A stretch of DNA of 64,000 nucleotides from Ceratobasidium sp. AG-K. Lineage: Eukaryota > Basidiomycota > Agaricomycetes > Cantharellales > Ceratobasidiaceae. How positions within the stretch are numbered: the stretch's first letter is position 1; every line of letters starts with the position of its first letter. This document shows, piece by piece, positions 42,248 through 54,518 of this stretch. A model generated the notes under the pieces. The model was not told the origin of the DNA. It made no database searches and was given only the letters and a program-made list of their open reading frames with translations. Position numbers and translations under genes: made by a program. Location: NCBI GenBank assembly GCA_037039685.1, contig JAWNGF010000005.1:2356001-2420000 (forward strand), given 5' to 3'.

Positions 42248-44616
42248 ATGCTTGCTCGCGCGCGATACGGACCTACCAGGAGGGCCTCGGCTCGTGTGCC
42301 ACTGGTCGTCTCACTTAGGCTTATTCATACGACTCCGAAACGACTGGATGCTCCAAAGCCGGTTCAACATGCACCCACTAGTGGCAAGGGAAAGATCTGG
42401 AGCAGTGCGGATGAAGCGGTTAAGGACTTGGAGGGTGGAAAGACGCTGTTGAGCGGCGGTGTGTATTACAACTCGCAGTCATTCGATGCCCACTGATACT
42501 TTGCAGGTTTTGGATTATGTGGAACACCCGACACGCTCATCCAGGCTCTTTCTCGCCGACCCGATGTCAAGGGGTTCACGGCAGTCTCCAACAACGCGGG
42601 CGTGGGAGAACGCGGCCTCGGTACGTGAATTATCTTGATCCTGAAGCATAGCCTAACCAATGACGCTAGGTAAACTCCTATACACCGGTCAGATATCTAA
42701 AATGATCTGCTCCTACATCGGTAACAACAAAAACCTTGAGTCGCTCTATCTCGCCGGCAAAGTTGCTATTGAGCTCACGCCCCAAGGCACCATCGCCGAA
42801 AAGATCCGCAGCGCTGGAGCGGGTATACCTGCATTCTTTACCCCGACTGGATACGGAACCGCTGTGCAGACCGGAGGAATGCCAATTAAATACAAGGAGG
42901 GTTCGGATGGCGAAGTCGAGATTCCTGGCCGAGCGAAGGAAGTCAGGGAGTTCGGGGGTAGGAAATACATCCTCGAGGAATCAATGTGCGCATCATACCC
43001 CCGAAGCTTTTTGTGTCGAATCTGACTATGGTCTATACAGACAAGCTGACTATGCGTTTGTTCGAGTTCACAAAGCCGACGCCTATGGAAACTGTCAGTT
43101 CCGCTACACGACGCAGAACTTCTCTTCGGTCATGGCTCGTGCCGCCAAGTTGACAATTGTCGAAGGTAGGGCCTTAGTTTGATCGCCGCGCTTTGACTCT
43201 GATAAAGGATTAACCTATAGCCGAGGAGATCGTTCCCGTTGGCGCGATTGATCCCCAGCACGTTCATGTTCCAGGTGTATATGTAGACCGTGTTGTTCCT
43301 GCTACAGCGCCCAAGGAAATCGAGTTTAGGACAACAACTCCAGACAAGAATGCTGCTGTTGGTACGTGTTTCACGTAGGCGGCGCAGAATTTGTGACTAA
43401 ATAGTTCTTTTGCGGTAGATGTCGAGGCGGCCCTGGGCGAAAAGGGCGAGGCTCGTGAGCGCCGCGAGAGGATTGTGAGGCGTGCGGCCAAGGAACTGAA
43501 GGATGGGTACTATGTAAATCTTGGTGCGTTGGTGGCGAGCTACTTGGATACTGCGAAATTAAGCCTGGTCATGATGATTAGGGATTGGAATGCCCAACCT
43601 TGTGCCTTCCTTCCTTCCCGAGGGTGTAGTTGTGCACTTGCAATCAGAGAATGGTATTCTTGGTAAGTCGTACGGTATCCGTTCAAGGCCTTGTTCTGAT
43701 TAGTGATTTTTCTAGGTATGGGCCCATATCCCACCGAGGACGAGGTCGATGCGTAAGTAACTATTTGCTGGATTTGATAATGTACAGTATTGAACCTGGG
43801 TGTAGAGACATCATCAATGCGGGCAAGGAGACGGTTACCCTTTTGCCTGGAGCATCTGTATTCAACAGCGCGGAGAGCTTCGGCATGATTCGGTAAGTCA
43901 TCCCAGTTGATGGAGCTCCTGTGGGATGATAAATATGGTTTCCTAGTGGAGGGCATATTGATGTCGCCTTGCTCGGCGCGTTCCAGGTCTCGCAGACTGG
44001 AGATCTTGCCAACTATATGATCCCACGAAAGGTGCGTACATCTCTCCGAGGTATGATCTAGACCAGGGCTAATAAGTTTGATATAGATGGTCAAGGGTGA
44101 GTTCGCTAGATATTAAACCCCAGTTGTTGACATGGACTCTCACGGCGAATAGGAATGGGTGGTGCCATGGTAAGCCTAACTTTTCTAAATGCAGACCGCA
44201 GTATAATTCATCTAACCATGTCTGTAGGATTTGGTATCGAACCCTGATGGCACCAAGGTTCGTCCATCCCATTTCAATTAGGGTTCAACGACTAATTTTC
44301 CCGGATAGGTTATCGTTCTAATGGATCACGTCGCCAAAGGAAATAAGCACAAGATCATGAAAGAGTGTGCACTTCCGTTGACCGGTACTCGATGCGTATC
44401 ACAAATTATCACCGACCTCGTGAGTAAAAGTCCTACTTCACCCTATTGTGCGTGTTCATCAAATCATTTTCTCGCTAGTGCGTATTCGATATCGACCGCA
44501 AGAATGGCAAAATGACCTTGACCGAGCTTCAACCTGGCGTAACACTCGCCGAGGTACGGGAAAAGACGGACGCGGATTATGAGGTTGCGCCTGGTGTAAA
44601 AGAAATTAGCGCTTAA
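42248..44616 (+). CDS. OXCT1: Succinyl-CoA:3-ketoacid CoA-transferase (SCOT), mitochondrial
   Basis: Transfers CoA between succinyl-CoA and acetoacetate in mitochondria. Fifteen exons join in frame: 42248-42458, 42507-42620, 42670-42985, 43041-43165, 43221-43361, 43419-43523, 43582-43662, 43716-43752, 43806-43892, 43947-44031, 44087-44096, 44153-44169, 44228-44257, 44309-44419, 44479-44616. The arginine-rich, acid-free N-terminus ([16 protein letters not shown]) fits a mitochondrial presequence. The subunit A half has [12 protein letters not shown]; the subunit B half has the catalytic-glutamate motif SENGILG, then [14 protein letters not shown]. It ends [10 protein letters not shown]. Exon 11 is only 10 nt and exon 12 only 17 nt. 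No frame breaks. A partial duplicate lies at 23714. Confidence 0.93.
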
Positions 44617-44770
44617 GGTGTTAATTGAAGCCAAGGGTGCACGCGGTTCGGGAAGTTTGTCACATTATTGCTGGAATGAAATTGTTGTTTTCATACCCGG
44701 TTTCGAAGAGGATGATCATACGGTCTCGGTCCACTCGCATATATGAGCCCATACTCGTCGTGAAATTGAA

Positions 44771-45547
44771 GTGTGTGGCTTTGTTCCGCACAATCTCGAC
44801 GACTGGGTTACCCACAGGCTTTTTCGACTACTTGTCCACGCACCATTTCTCAGGCAGTTGAGGATTGCAGGTAGCCATAAAGACTCGTGGACGACGCTCG
44901 AACCCCTGGTTTGTACGATGGCAACTCCCGAAATCCTAGACGTCAAGGCAAATCTGCCTCTAGAATCTATATATCTCGATTATATACACCTGGGAACCGG
45001 CAAACTAAATATTGATCTAGCTGTCGTTTGGTCAGGCCTCACGGAGTTTTCAATGCCATCGCAAAGGGCTTCCCTATGGGAGCTTTCTTGCTTTGCGACC
45101 ATACCAAACCTACAAAGCTTAGCGGTTCAGCTACATCTCAGCAGACGCAGAGTCCCTCCCAATATCCCCAGTCATAAAGCCCCGTTGACAATACTAGAAG
45201 GCACCAGCGGAAGTACAATAGGACAGACGTTTGGGATGATGGAACATAATGGTTGGTAAGAACCCGTAACCGTAATTTCACCGACTTTGATAACCGTTGG
45301 CTTTGCGAGAACTATGGCCAAATCTACTGCGGGTCACTTGGGCACAATACGGCTCATCATTTGCGTAACAGTCAGCGGGAAGGCTCAATATTGCGCTCCT
45401 GTTGGACAAAGCTTCGGAGCGCTATAAAACGCTTGAGCAGGGCAGTCGCAAGGCTGTGGACTTATGTTCAGCGATGAAATTCATGACTGCCCGGCTACGC
45501 GGGAAACTGAGTGATCGCTACGCCTCCAGCGACGACCCGGACGAATA
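44771..45547 (+). pseudogene. LRR/F-box-like gene fragment
   Basis: A 162-codon frame (44771-45259) contains leucine-rich stretches such as FLRQLRIAG, NLPLESIYLDYIHL and ATIPNLQSLAVQLHL, resembling the C-terminal leucine-rich part of F-box-like proteins abundant in Agaricomycetes. After a frame change, 45390-45547 encodes a second plausible piece (LEQGSRKAVDLCSAMK, ending ASSDDPDE). No F-box or start region was found between the SCOT stop and 44771. A broken or mis-framed gene is likelier than an intact one. Confidence 0.35.
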
Positions 45548-45860
45548 ACCATCTTACTTGATGAGGGGCTACGTGATGAAAGCTGTAAAGTGATATTGTA
45601 ATATGTTTCCCCTTACTTTCCCAAAATGGATAAATCAAGGTGATAGTAGTTGCCGCTATTCACCAAGTTGGCTCGGCTCTGTGACCCGGTTGACTAACCG
45701 GCCCAGGATCGATCCCAATGTCGATCGAAAACAGTATTGTACTGAGATATCGGGAGCCTGTCTTGGAGCTGGGGAGAATTTACTTTCTGCGGGGTTCGCC
45801 CCGAACCAGATGCCGTGATTTGTCCTGCGGTTGTGCTCACACAACCATGAGGCAATGCAC

Positions 45861-45865
45861 AAAAA
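45861..45865 (-). terminator. Pol III terminator of tRNA-Leu
   Basis: TTTTT on the minus strand, four bases past the tRNA 3' end. Confidence 0.7.
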
Positions 45866-45869
45866 GAAT

Positions 45870-45957
45870 TGACACCAATGGGATTTGAACCCATGCGGTT
45901 TCCCACTGCGGTTCGGATTACCTAAACACAGCGCCTTAACCACTCGGCCATAGTGCC
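45870..45957 (-). tRNA. tRNA-Leu (UAG anticodon), with short intron
   Basis: Minus strand begins GGCACTATGGCCGAGTGG and ends ...TTGGTGTCA. Acceptor stem GGCACTA/TGGTGTC pairs with two wobbles. The D-arm GGCCGAGTGGTTAAGGC and a long variable arm mark a class II tRNA, and the T-arm is ATGGG-TTCAAAT-CCCAT. Anticodon stem CTGTG/CGCAG encloses 16 nt beginning TTTAGG, i.e. a 7-nt loop with TAG at the anticodon plus about 9 nt of intron after position 37. The A and B boxes are intact. Confidence 0.85.
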
Positions 45958-46101
45958 TTGGAATGCGACCGTGTATTATACCGTACGACAGTAACCATTG
46001 GTAATGTGAGCGACGATCAAAACTTTTGGGCGTGCTTCTTGATTATTTCCACCACTTCTGTCCTCCTTTCCGCCTTTCTCCCACCCTCACCCTCCTCCAT
46101 C

Positions 46102-49100
46102 ATGGGATCCCACACAAAAAAAAAGGTTCGTAGCTATAGAACATATAATTCCTCCCCTTCTTAAATTTTTGCCTCCAAGGCAGCTGTCCCCGCTCCAGAG
46201 CCGCAGGATGAAGCGATGCCAGAGGCTCAGTCTATCATTTCAGACGACGACGAAGGCTCAATGATGGAGGAAGATGGGGAGGATGATGACCTGGTCGAGC
46301 CGGTGAAAGCCCCCGGCGTATTTCATGCACCTACTACCCAAGAGCTAGTGAAACTACGGGAGGGCTCGGAGTTATTCAAATCGAACAGCTTCAAACTTCA
46401 GGCAAGTAGCCCAGCACTTGAATCACTGATCCTATCTAATATCTCTATAGCTCGAGCAGTTGCTGCGAGAAGTCTCTGCAAGCGAATCACAACGCACTGC
46501 AGTCGAGAAATTCTTGATGAGCCTTCATGAACACCTCATGGGACTGCAGCCCATTGCTCCATCCAAGCCAACAGACGCTATAAGGAAGCGGACTGCAGTT
46601 CCATATCCGGCCCCGCTCCCTTCTCCAGACTCACAATGGACGGTTGCGTTCGAGCGCCCATCTAACATTCAGTTGGTCGGAAGCTGGGCGAATGGGGTTT
46701 CTGTGCGAGGGAATGACCAAACTGGATTCTCAGTTGATCTAGCAGTCGAAATCCCGTCGGTGAGCTACTTGGTATCGTAGCTGTTTCTCAACTTACTAGG
46801 CAGTTCCGTGTTTTTAGTCTCTCCTACGGGAAAAAGATTACCTAAACGCCAGATATTTCCATCAAAGGGCTTTCTATCTAGCTGTTATTGCGTCCAGCTT
46901 GGCCTCCAAAGGAAACTCGTTAAACCTAAAACCTGATGATCTGGCTTATGACTCTTCAGAATACGATGTACGACGAAGCACACTGGTAATCTCCCCCACT
47001 AAGGGATCCTCTTCCGACCTCGCTCAATCCAAATACCCGCTTTCCATTCGAATAATTCCAACGCTTCCGTCCAACCATCCGCTGAGCGAAAGACACTTGG
47101 GACCTAGTCGCGCTTGCATACGAACTACCGGCTCTCTGGACTCCGACCCTACGCCCACTCCGCTATACAACAATACCTTGTTTCAGAGCATCACCCCGAT
47201 ACCTCACTTGCTGTCAGTGCATAATGCCAAGCGTCAAATCCCTGCTTTTGCGGAAACAGTTGCTCTCCTGAGGGTCTGGGCTAATCAACGAGGCTATGGA
47301 AGTTGGGCTGGCTGCAAGCAAAATGAGTCTGCGCGATCCGGTCAATGCGTTCGAGGATTTGGGCTTCTAGGTGCTTGGTGGAGCGCATTAATTATATACC
47401 TTGTGCTGGGTGGCAAATCCGTAAAGGGGCTGAAGAAGCAACCTCGCATTGGTAGAGGGTTGAGTTCCTATCAACTGTTTCGAGCTATCTTGGACTTCCT
47501 CGGTGAGTCTTCGCTCCTACAATGATCAAATCGGCGGAGAATAACGCCAGCGCATAGCCAAACACGATTTCTCAACAAGCCCAATTTTTCTCACCGATAG
47601 TCCTGTGAGTAGTTTCTAAAATCAAACATTGATGCGCGCTCACTTGAGTAGTTTGACCTAGCTGATTGGAAAGCGCATCATGAGGCAATATTTATTGACA
47701 GTACTGGCAAATACAATATGTTGGCTGGCGTTCCCTTGGAATCACTCGAACTCGTAAGTGAAGTATTTTGCGCCATTGATCGCGGTAATGACGGGATTGG
47801 TTTTTAGTTACAAATCGATGCGAGGACATCCCTGGCCCTCTTAGATGAGGCTAGTGATGACGCTTTTGAGGCGGTTTTCCTGCAGGACCTTAGAAATCCG
47901 GCGATCCGTTTTGATTACTTCTTACGGTATGCGTCTCTAACCGCAATTTCTGGCCGTCGACTAACTCATAATACAGTGTTCCCTTGGATGATGCGAAGTC
48001 CAAAGCCGAATCGTTGAGCGATACGTTAGAATGGACTTCTCGCACTAGCGCACTTCTCTCAAATCTTACAACCACCGTTCGAAAAGCTCTCGGCACTCGT
48101 GTCAAAGCATGTGTGCTCCTACAACCTGCACCGAGTCTCCGACCCATCTCCCAGTCGACCCCAGATTTTCCGACTCTCGTTGAGATCGGCCTCGTGCTTG
48201 ACCAAACCGAAGCTCCACGATTAGTGGACTTTGGACCTGCAGCGGACGACTCGGCTGGATCTGAAGCCTTTCGCGCGTTTTGGGGACCTAAAGCCGAGCT
48301 ACGTAGGTTCAAGGACGGGCGGATTTTGGAAAGTGTTGTCTGGGACGCATCCCATCCCGACGAGCGGGCGTATATTCCGGGTCGAATCCTCCGACACATC
48401 CTACACTTGCACTTTGGGATCAAACTCGAGGATCACGGACGCACCGTTTACGACGAAATTATCCGGCTTCCCTCGAGCGTTGTTAAACTCTACTCGAGTG
48501 TGGCAGAGAATTTAATGACTTTCCGACCTTGCTTGACAGCGTTCGACGCACTCGTGAAGCAAATCAAATCCAGCGAGGAGCTGCCCCTCGCTCTCGTCAC
48601 CGCCAGCCCAATATCACCCAATTTACGGGGGACCAGTGTATTCTATCCTTGGCCAGTGGATCTCGCTCGATACAAATCGCTCCCTTACTCCATCAGATAC
48701 ATAGCGCCCATGGATGCCATCCTACAACTCGAAAAAAGCGCGCGATGGCCGGACGACCTTGCCGCAATCCAAAAAATCAAACTGGCGTTCTTTGTCGGAA
48801 TTGCGGATGCGCTTCGAAGCCAAGACGAGAATATCCGCGCTGCGGTAGCACTCGACTCTGGCGCCACTGAGACGGATATACACGATAATTGTTATTTGGA
48901 GGTTCTCACTCCTTCTGGTTTTGCGTTTCGATTACGAATCTACCATGACCGCGAAAAGACTCTCCTCGACGGGATCATCTCGGATTCAAAGGCCGCCCCG
49001 GGGATGGTAGCTGCTGCCAAAGATGCGCTGCGAATTCATGAAACTCGGTTCATCCACGCACCAAGGCACCACGCCGCAGTATCGGCTCTCGGCCACCGAT

Positions 49101-50157
49101 TCCCTTCCTATGCGCCCACTGTTCGACTCGTAATCCGCTGGCTTGGAGCGCACTTGTTGCTTCCACACATCCCGCACCCAATAGTGGAACTTATTGTCGC
49201 CCGAGAGTTCTTGAAACCTGGATCTCCTCCAGCAAGCGCTTCCACCGCGTTTGCGCGCGTCGTTCAAACTTTAAAGGACTGGAGGTGGAGGGAAGAGCCT
49301 CTCACCGTGACATTATACTCGTCTCTGGACGAACAAGGAGGAAAGGGCTACAAGGAACTCGCCAAGGAAGCGGAAGAAGCCTGTCGTGCGCTCAGGCGGG
49401 AGGATCCAACACTCGGCCGAGGCGCTTGGATTATTTCGACCGAAGAAGATACGCAAGGATTGAGATGGGGCAATGTCAAGCCGGTCGTGGCAGCGCGAGT
49501 TCAGCAGATTGCCAAGGCTTCCTTGGAGCATATATTGTCCCACGAGTTTGTCGAAAAGGTGAGATGATTCATAATACATCCATCGCCCGCGAGCAGGGAC
49601 TTACATCGGCGCATATACTCAGACAATTTTCTTACATCCACTCGCCGACTATGATTTCGTTATTCGTTTGCACCCAGCTGTGCTTCCTCGGTACGGCGAG
49701 AATATTGCGGCTGACGAGAGTGTTTGGACCTCCTCGCGAGGCTTCGCAAACAAGCGTGAAGAGGTCACGCCTTTGGTTGGGTTTGACCCTGCGGCCGAGT
49801 ACTTGAGTGACTTGCGGGTACGAAATTAACCGGATTCTTTCGAGCATAAAGCTGAGACATAATTTTAAATAGCGCGCATTTGCTCACCTTGCGTTGTTTT
49901 TGCATGATCCTCACGGCGGAGACGTGATTGCGGGACTTTGGGATCCAAAGCTTAGCACACAAGTTACTTCGTTCAAAGTGATGCTAGGCTACTCGAGCAA
50001 ACCGACAACTGAGGTACGGCCAGGATTTTTTCATCATTAGACAACCTAACTGAGTTTTTTGCTGTAGGGCAAGGTAGTGTTAAACAAAAAGGCCATTCTG
50101 GCCGAAATGGAGATGATGGGTGAGGGAATGGTACTTGGGATCGACGTGAAGGGCTAG
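46102..50157 (+). CDS. UTP22: UTP22/NOL6 (Nrap) small-subunit processome protein
   Basis: Nucleolar protein needed for 18S rRNA maturation; in yeast it works with Rrp7 in the UTP-C module. Eleven exons: 46102-46125, 46180-46401, 46451-46759, 46818-47502, 47558-47604, 47652-47753, 47808-47926, 47977-49559, 49623-49817, 49873-50013, 50068-50157. Together about 1100 residues, as usual for the family. Family-like blocks: the acidic N-terminus, LREGSELFKSNSFKLQ, EKDYLNARYFHQRAFYLAVIA, the nucleotidyltransferase-like segment VHNAKRQIPAFAETVALLRVW, and AFRAFWGPKAELRRFKDG. Exon 1 encodes only eight residues (MGSHTKKK). The second intron is GC-AG (46402 GCAAGT ... 46450). No frame breaks seen. Confidence 0.93.
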
Positions 50158-50814
50158 GGTGAAAGAGGGTCGAGATAATCTATCCAAAAAGTAGACCATT
50201 ATGATTTATTCGCTATCCAAGTATCGCTAATGTAGCTTGAAATGTGATGGAACAACGCTGGCATTTCCTTCCAACTCCGCATTCAATCACCCATACCGCT
50301 TCACGTGGTTACCCACGGTTTGCCCTCCTATTGGCCAGGCGCTGGCTTAGCTTGAGAGGGTCATGCTGAGTCCTTATTCATTGGTCATTATAGACCCCAG
50401 AAACGAGAGTGATGCCCAGCCACCCCGAGGGAAAACACCGAACGACGCGCAGGTAGCACAAAGGCCAGGAATTCGGACAAAATATACGTAGATGCGCAAC
50501 TTACTACCTTGATTTATCTTAGAGTCTATTTAAGCCTCCCATTATCCCAGCGCGGGGATACGCAAAGCACTCGAACTACTTTGAGCCTTGGAGCTCGGTT
50601 CGAGTCAACCATAGCCACATGGCGGTGTGGTTAGGAACCCTGAATGTCACGTGCAATAGATGACTCGCCAACTCATCGGGTTCATAAGGTACCGCGATCA
50701 TCGACCTACCTCACCTGTTCTTCCCCCCCAACAATGATCCCGCGAATATAGACATATTATCATCCAACAACTACTAGCTTACTACCAACCGTACGAACCG
50801 CACCGCTTATAATC
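50158..50814. other. Intergenic
   Basis: No gene seen; region between the UTP22 stop and the next plus-strand start. It holds the 3' flank of one gene and the promoter of the next. Confidence 0.5.
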
Positions 50815-51919
50815 ATGTTTGGAGAGGACGACATCGATTCGCCCCGTCTGTCTTCGCCCTGGGAGGCATTTTCCACGTCGCCATCACCCTGCCCTGGTCT
50901 GGCTTCTTCTCTATCGTCAAGTGTGAGCTCTTCCGACATCGAGGCTGAGCTCGCTCGGCGATTGCACACCGAGGTTCCTCGGCTTGTGCCAGAGGTTGAA
51001 GAGGTAAGCCTCGTATGTCCACATGATCGACATCGGCTTAACAAGTTGTTGCCACTAGGGAAACGTGGAATACAAGTTAAAACTCTCCCCCTCTCCCGAA
51101 CGCCTCACACGTCTCATCACCCAACTCAAATGGCGCCTGCTCGAAGGAGGTGGCCAAGCACTTTATGAAATTGGTGTCGGTGACAACGGTCAACTCATCG
51201 GCTTGTCAAGGCACGAGATGGAAGGAAGCTTGGATGCACTGGAGAGAATGGCAGGTGAACTCGGCGCGACAGTGATGATTCTCCGTGAGATCGTCGTCCC
51301 TCAGGTTGCCACTGGGCGCGAAGGCCGAGCGAGAGGCGATGCAGCTCTCGATGCCGACCCCAGTCTCCTCATGACCCCGGAGATCTCACGTCCGGCGTCG
51401 GCGTCCACATCTGGGTCCGGATCTGGCGACGACGAGCCCGAGGCGTTCTCGCTCGAGCTGGACACGGACGATTCCAGGCCAATCGCATGGACCGCCCAGG
51501 CTCAGCTCCCGAATCCAATCCACGTCGCCAAGTGGCCTACCATGTCTGGCCGACGAGGGTCAAAGCAGGTCAAAAAAGCTGAGCACAAAAAGGTTCGACG
51601 TGCGGTCAAAAAGAGCGTCAATGCCGCCTTCGCAACCAATATGGGAACCTCTCCTATGTCGCGTTTGGATGTCTTGGATACTGCGGTCCCTGTCGCATTA
51701 GGGATCCCAGAGGTTGTCATCGAGGCGCCGTTGCCAAAAGCTGTGGTCGAACCGTCCTTGGCCGATCCGGACAATCTCTCAATCCCATTTGAACCCATGT
51801 CCAAGTCCTCAGACCCGCGCGATCCCAACGACGTTATCATCGTCGAAGCACTCGTCGTGCGAAAGCTCGCGCTTGAAGAGGCCTTCCTGGACTTTGGCGG
51901 TTTTTCGGTGTTGGAATGA
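50815..51919 (+). CDS. Stand-alone GTPBP1/GTPBP2-type N-terminal domain protein
   Basis: Two exons (50815-51003, 51059-51919) joined in phase 0, 349 residues. After a serine-rich start, residues about 60-150 (EYKLKLSPSPERLTRLITQ, KWRLLEGGGQALYEIGVGD, EMEGSLDALERMAGELGA) match the region that precedes the GTPase domain in GTPBP1 and GTPBP2. No G1 P-loop or other GTPase motif follows. Instead there is a low-complexity acidic stretch, a lysine-rich patch (KQVKKAEHKKVRRAVKKS) and a tail containing VRKLALEEAFLDFGGFSVLE. The GTPBP1 family is linked to ribosome rescue and mRNA turnover; whether this short form shares that is unknown. Confidence 0.75.
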
Positions 51920-52851
51920 GCCCAACGGCGTGGGGGGCAAATCCTTTCTCTTAACCAAACCATCTCGCAAACTAAATTACGTCTCGTTTTGTTGTAGTAC
52001 CTCGTCGCTTTCATCCTTCATTTATATCTTACTGGGAGCCTGGTCCTTTTTCCGCTGGCGGCGTGTCTGTATCGATTACGTTTGCTTATCTTTTCGTTTT
52101 CGATTGCGTACTAGGTATCAAGTAATGTTATACGTTTACTGGTCCCTCCAATCACTATGCTGCACGACCCATAAGCTGTGATTCAACAAATGCGTGCCAA
52201 GGGACCAAACAATCGTGGTCACGGCCCAAATCTTGGGACGGCGAAATCCAATCATTGGGTTTTACTTGCGATCAATGTAGGCCGGACATCGATATAGAGG
52301 ACCAGCCGAAGGAAAGGCAGCTAGAGAACTTCTCACCGTTGGGTTCATTCTATAATTTACTTTAAAGTTCAGGTGAAGACGCGCCAGGCGGTCAACGCAT
52401 ATACCGGACGTCTTACTACTCCTGCTAATTACCCGCCTCGTGGTGCGAAGAGTAGATACATCCACATGCATCAGCCCGTTCTGCTCCTTTTTTTAGTTCA
52501 TCTCTGGCGAGTACGCTTCTCGAGACCTCCCAAGCCTTATATCCCAAGGAGAAGGCACATTTCTCCGAAGAAGTCGGGAGGAGTGAGATACAAGATAAGC
52601 TCTGAGACGAGGATAGAATCCTGGAAGTAGGGAGACATCAATTTCGTAGATACATGCTCGAGAATTGTACCAAAAAAAGGGAAATGCCCTGGTATACAAG
52701 TAACGTGAACGAGGGAGAAGGTGGAAGGCTAGATTGAACTGTCCAAGTATAGAAATGTTATCACAAGTTTTTGGATATTCAGTAGCCTCGGCCGTGGATC
52801 GCCCAAATTAATAGAACGGGATGCTAGGATAAGAGCCCTCCAAGCTGCATC
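51920..52851. other. Intergenic, converging genes
   Basis: 3' flanks of the GTPBP1-like gene (plus) and priA-like gene 1 (minus). No other gene supported. Confidence 0.5.
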
Positions 52852-53569
52852 CTAGTTTCGCACCAACCCTCGCATAACTCGCGAACGTATGACGTTTTTG
52901 TATGCAACCTTTTCGACGCACAATGATCCAGCAGGCTCGTATCCAGTCCGGCACGACTTGACTTCACACTTGCCTCTGACACAGCTAACCTCGCCAACGT
53001 GAGGAACGGCACTGCAGTCCCGCCCAGTATATGCATCCGCTTCGTCGTCCTCGGGTCCGACGCAGCCACCACACGAGTCGAGCGTGGTAAGCACGTTGAT
53101 GCACTCGGAACCTCCCATGCTGCTCCATACGTCGCAGAACTTCATCCCGGGTCCTGAGCATATGGACGAAGGACCGAGGACGGGTTGTGCTCGTCTAGAA
53201 GGCTGAGGAGCCAGTGTGCACTCCGCTGCACCCTGCTCAAGGTATTAGCCTGGAGTATATGCGAACGAAAGAGTGGGATACCTCTCCGGAAGTGTAGCCG
53301 CGTGGACAAGGCTGGCAAGTAAATAGGTAACCCGGACTGAATGTGCCAGCCGTGCATTTGCTGCAAAAGACATTTGGATCGCTGGATGAGGCGCCGTTGT
53401 ATCCATAACCGGGCGGACAACTGGCGCGTGCCACTAAATGCGAGTCGCCGGTCTCACTGCAAATAAATGAGCAAGGATAGAAAAAATAAAGTGAATGGGC
53501 TTACACGCTGCGCGCCGCGGCAGGGAAAGCAGGAAGACAGATTAAAGTGGCAATGGTGAGGTGTCGCAT
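52852..53569 (-). CDS. priA: PriA-like cysteine-rich secreted protein 1
   Basis: Minus strand, three exons: 53569-53505, 53456-53282, 53232-52852. The signal-peptide-like start is MRHLTIATLICLPAFPAAA. A TNFR/EGF-like cysteine module follows (SCPPGYGYNG, CSKCTAGTFSPG, CQPCPRGYTSG), then the C-terminal domain seen in priA of Lentinula and relatives: GGSECINVLTTLDSCGGCVG, DCSAVPHVGEVSCVRGKCEVKSC. priA was described as a gene expressed in fruiting-body primordia; its molecular role is not settled. It ends about 950 bp from the start side of its tandem paralogue. Confidence 0.85.
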
Positions 53570-54518
53570 GCTTGCCAGAGCAGAACGCGCAGAGCCGAGG
53601 TGTCACGGGTGTGGGTAGAGACAGTCCGAGGGGCAGACCTCGGAGTGCCTCTCATTTATGGCGTGGTCGTTGGTCCGGTCCAGATTCCTCGTCCCTGCCA
53701 ATATCTGGCTCTATTGCTTCCCCGGTGGTGTAGAAAAAAAATGAGGCTGTCCCATAAGTTGGTCGAGGCCATTGGGGCCGATTTTTCCTTTTTAGTCAAG
53801 ATAAGAATCCACTGAGGCAGACGCTCGTCATGGCAAGTAGAATCAACCAATTTAGAGGCACAATTATTTGTCTAGTCATATACTTAGCGATGCGTCGAAG
53901 CTTGTAGAAATGGTAAGCATTCGCCTAGAGATGGATCAGTAACTATGAGGGATGGAGCCACGTTACAGGCCATTTGAAGAATTGGACCGAGATGCAGTAC
54001 GCAACAAATCGATACAAGCAAGCCACGTTACATGACCGATCGACCGAAAGCTCGAGCAAACCAGCCAAATAAATTATATAGTAAACGTATCAACATGCGA
54101 TAGTCTAGTAGCTACCGAAAGAATCTAGTTAGACCTTCTTCGGGTAATAAATGACCGAGTTAGAAATAAAAAGAATCTACATGTATGCCTGTACAGTTTT
54201 GTAACAAGCAATCGAACTTGAAAAGTTTGGTTCACGCCAGAGTTCTTGCAAGAGGTTGGCGTTGCTTTTCAGGCCCTGTAGAAGACCACCAAGCGCAGAA
54301 AATTACGCATATATGGAGCATACCGCGTCCCACAACAGGTTTTGTACGAGAAAGAATGTAGTGTATTATTATCACAAAAAAGACAATACAGTATCGAAAC
54401 GAAAATATCTAGAGTCCGGAGTAAACGAAGTAAGTGCAACCCACAACTACAGTAACGACAGATCAGTTCATCGAGCGTTCGGTCACGGTGACAGGTAAAA
54501 CACCAAAATCAATTGTCT
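53570..54518. other. Intergenic between priA-like genes
   Basis: Promoter of gene 1 and 3' flank of gene 2; no gene seen. Confidence 0.5.

Noticed and set aside
45656..45943. 95-codon minus-strand ORF over the tRNA
   Set aside because: It reads through the tRNA gene and its flank; the tRNA fold explains the sequence.
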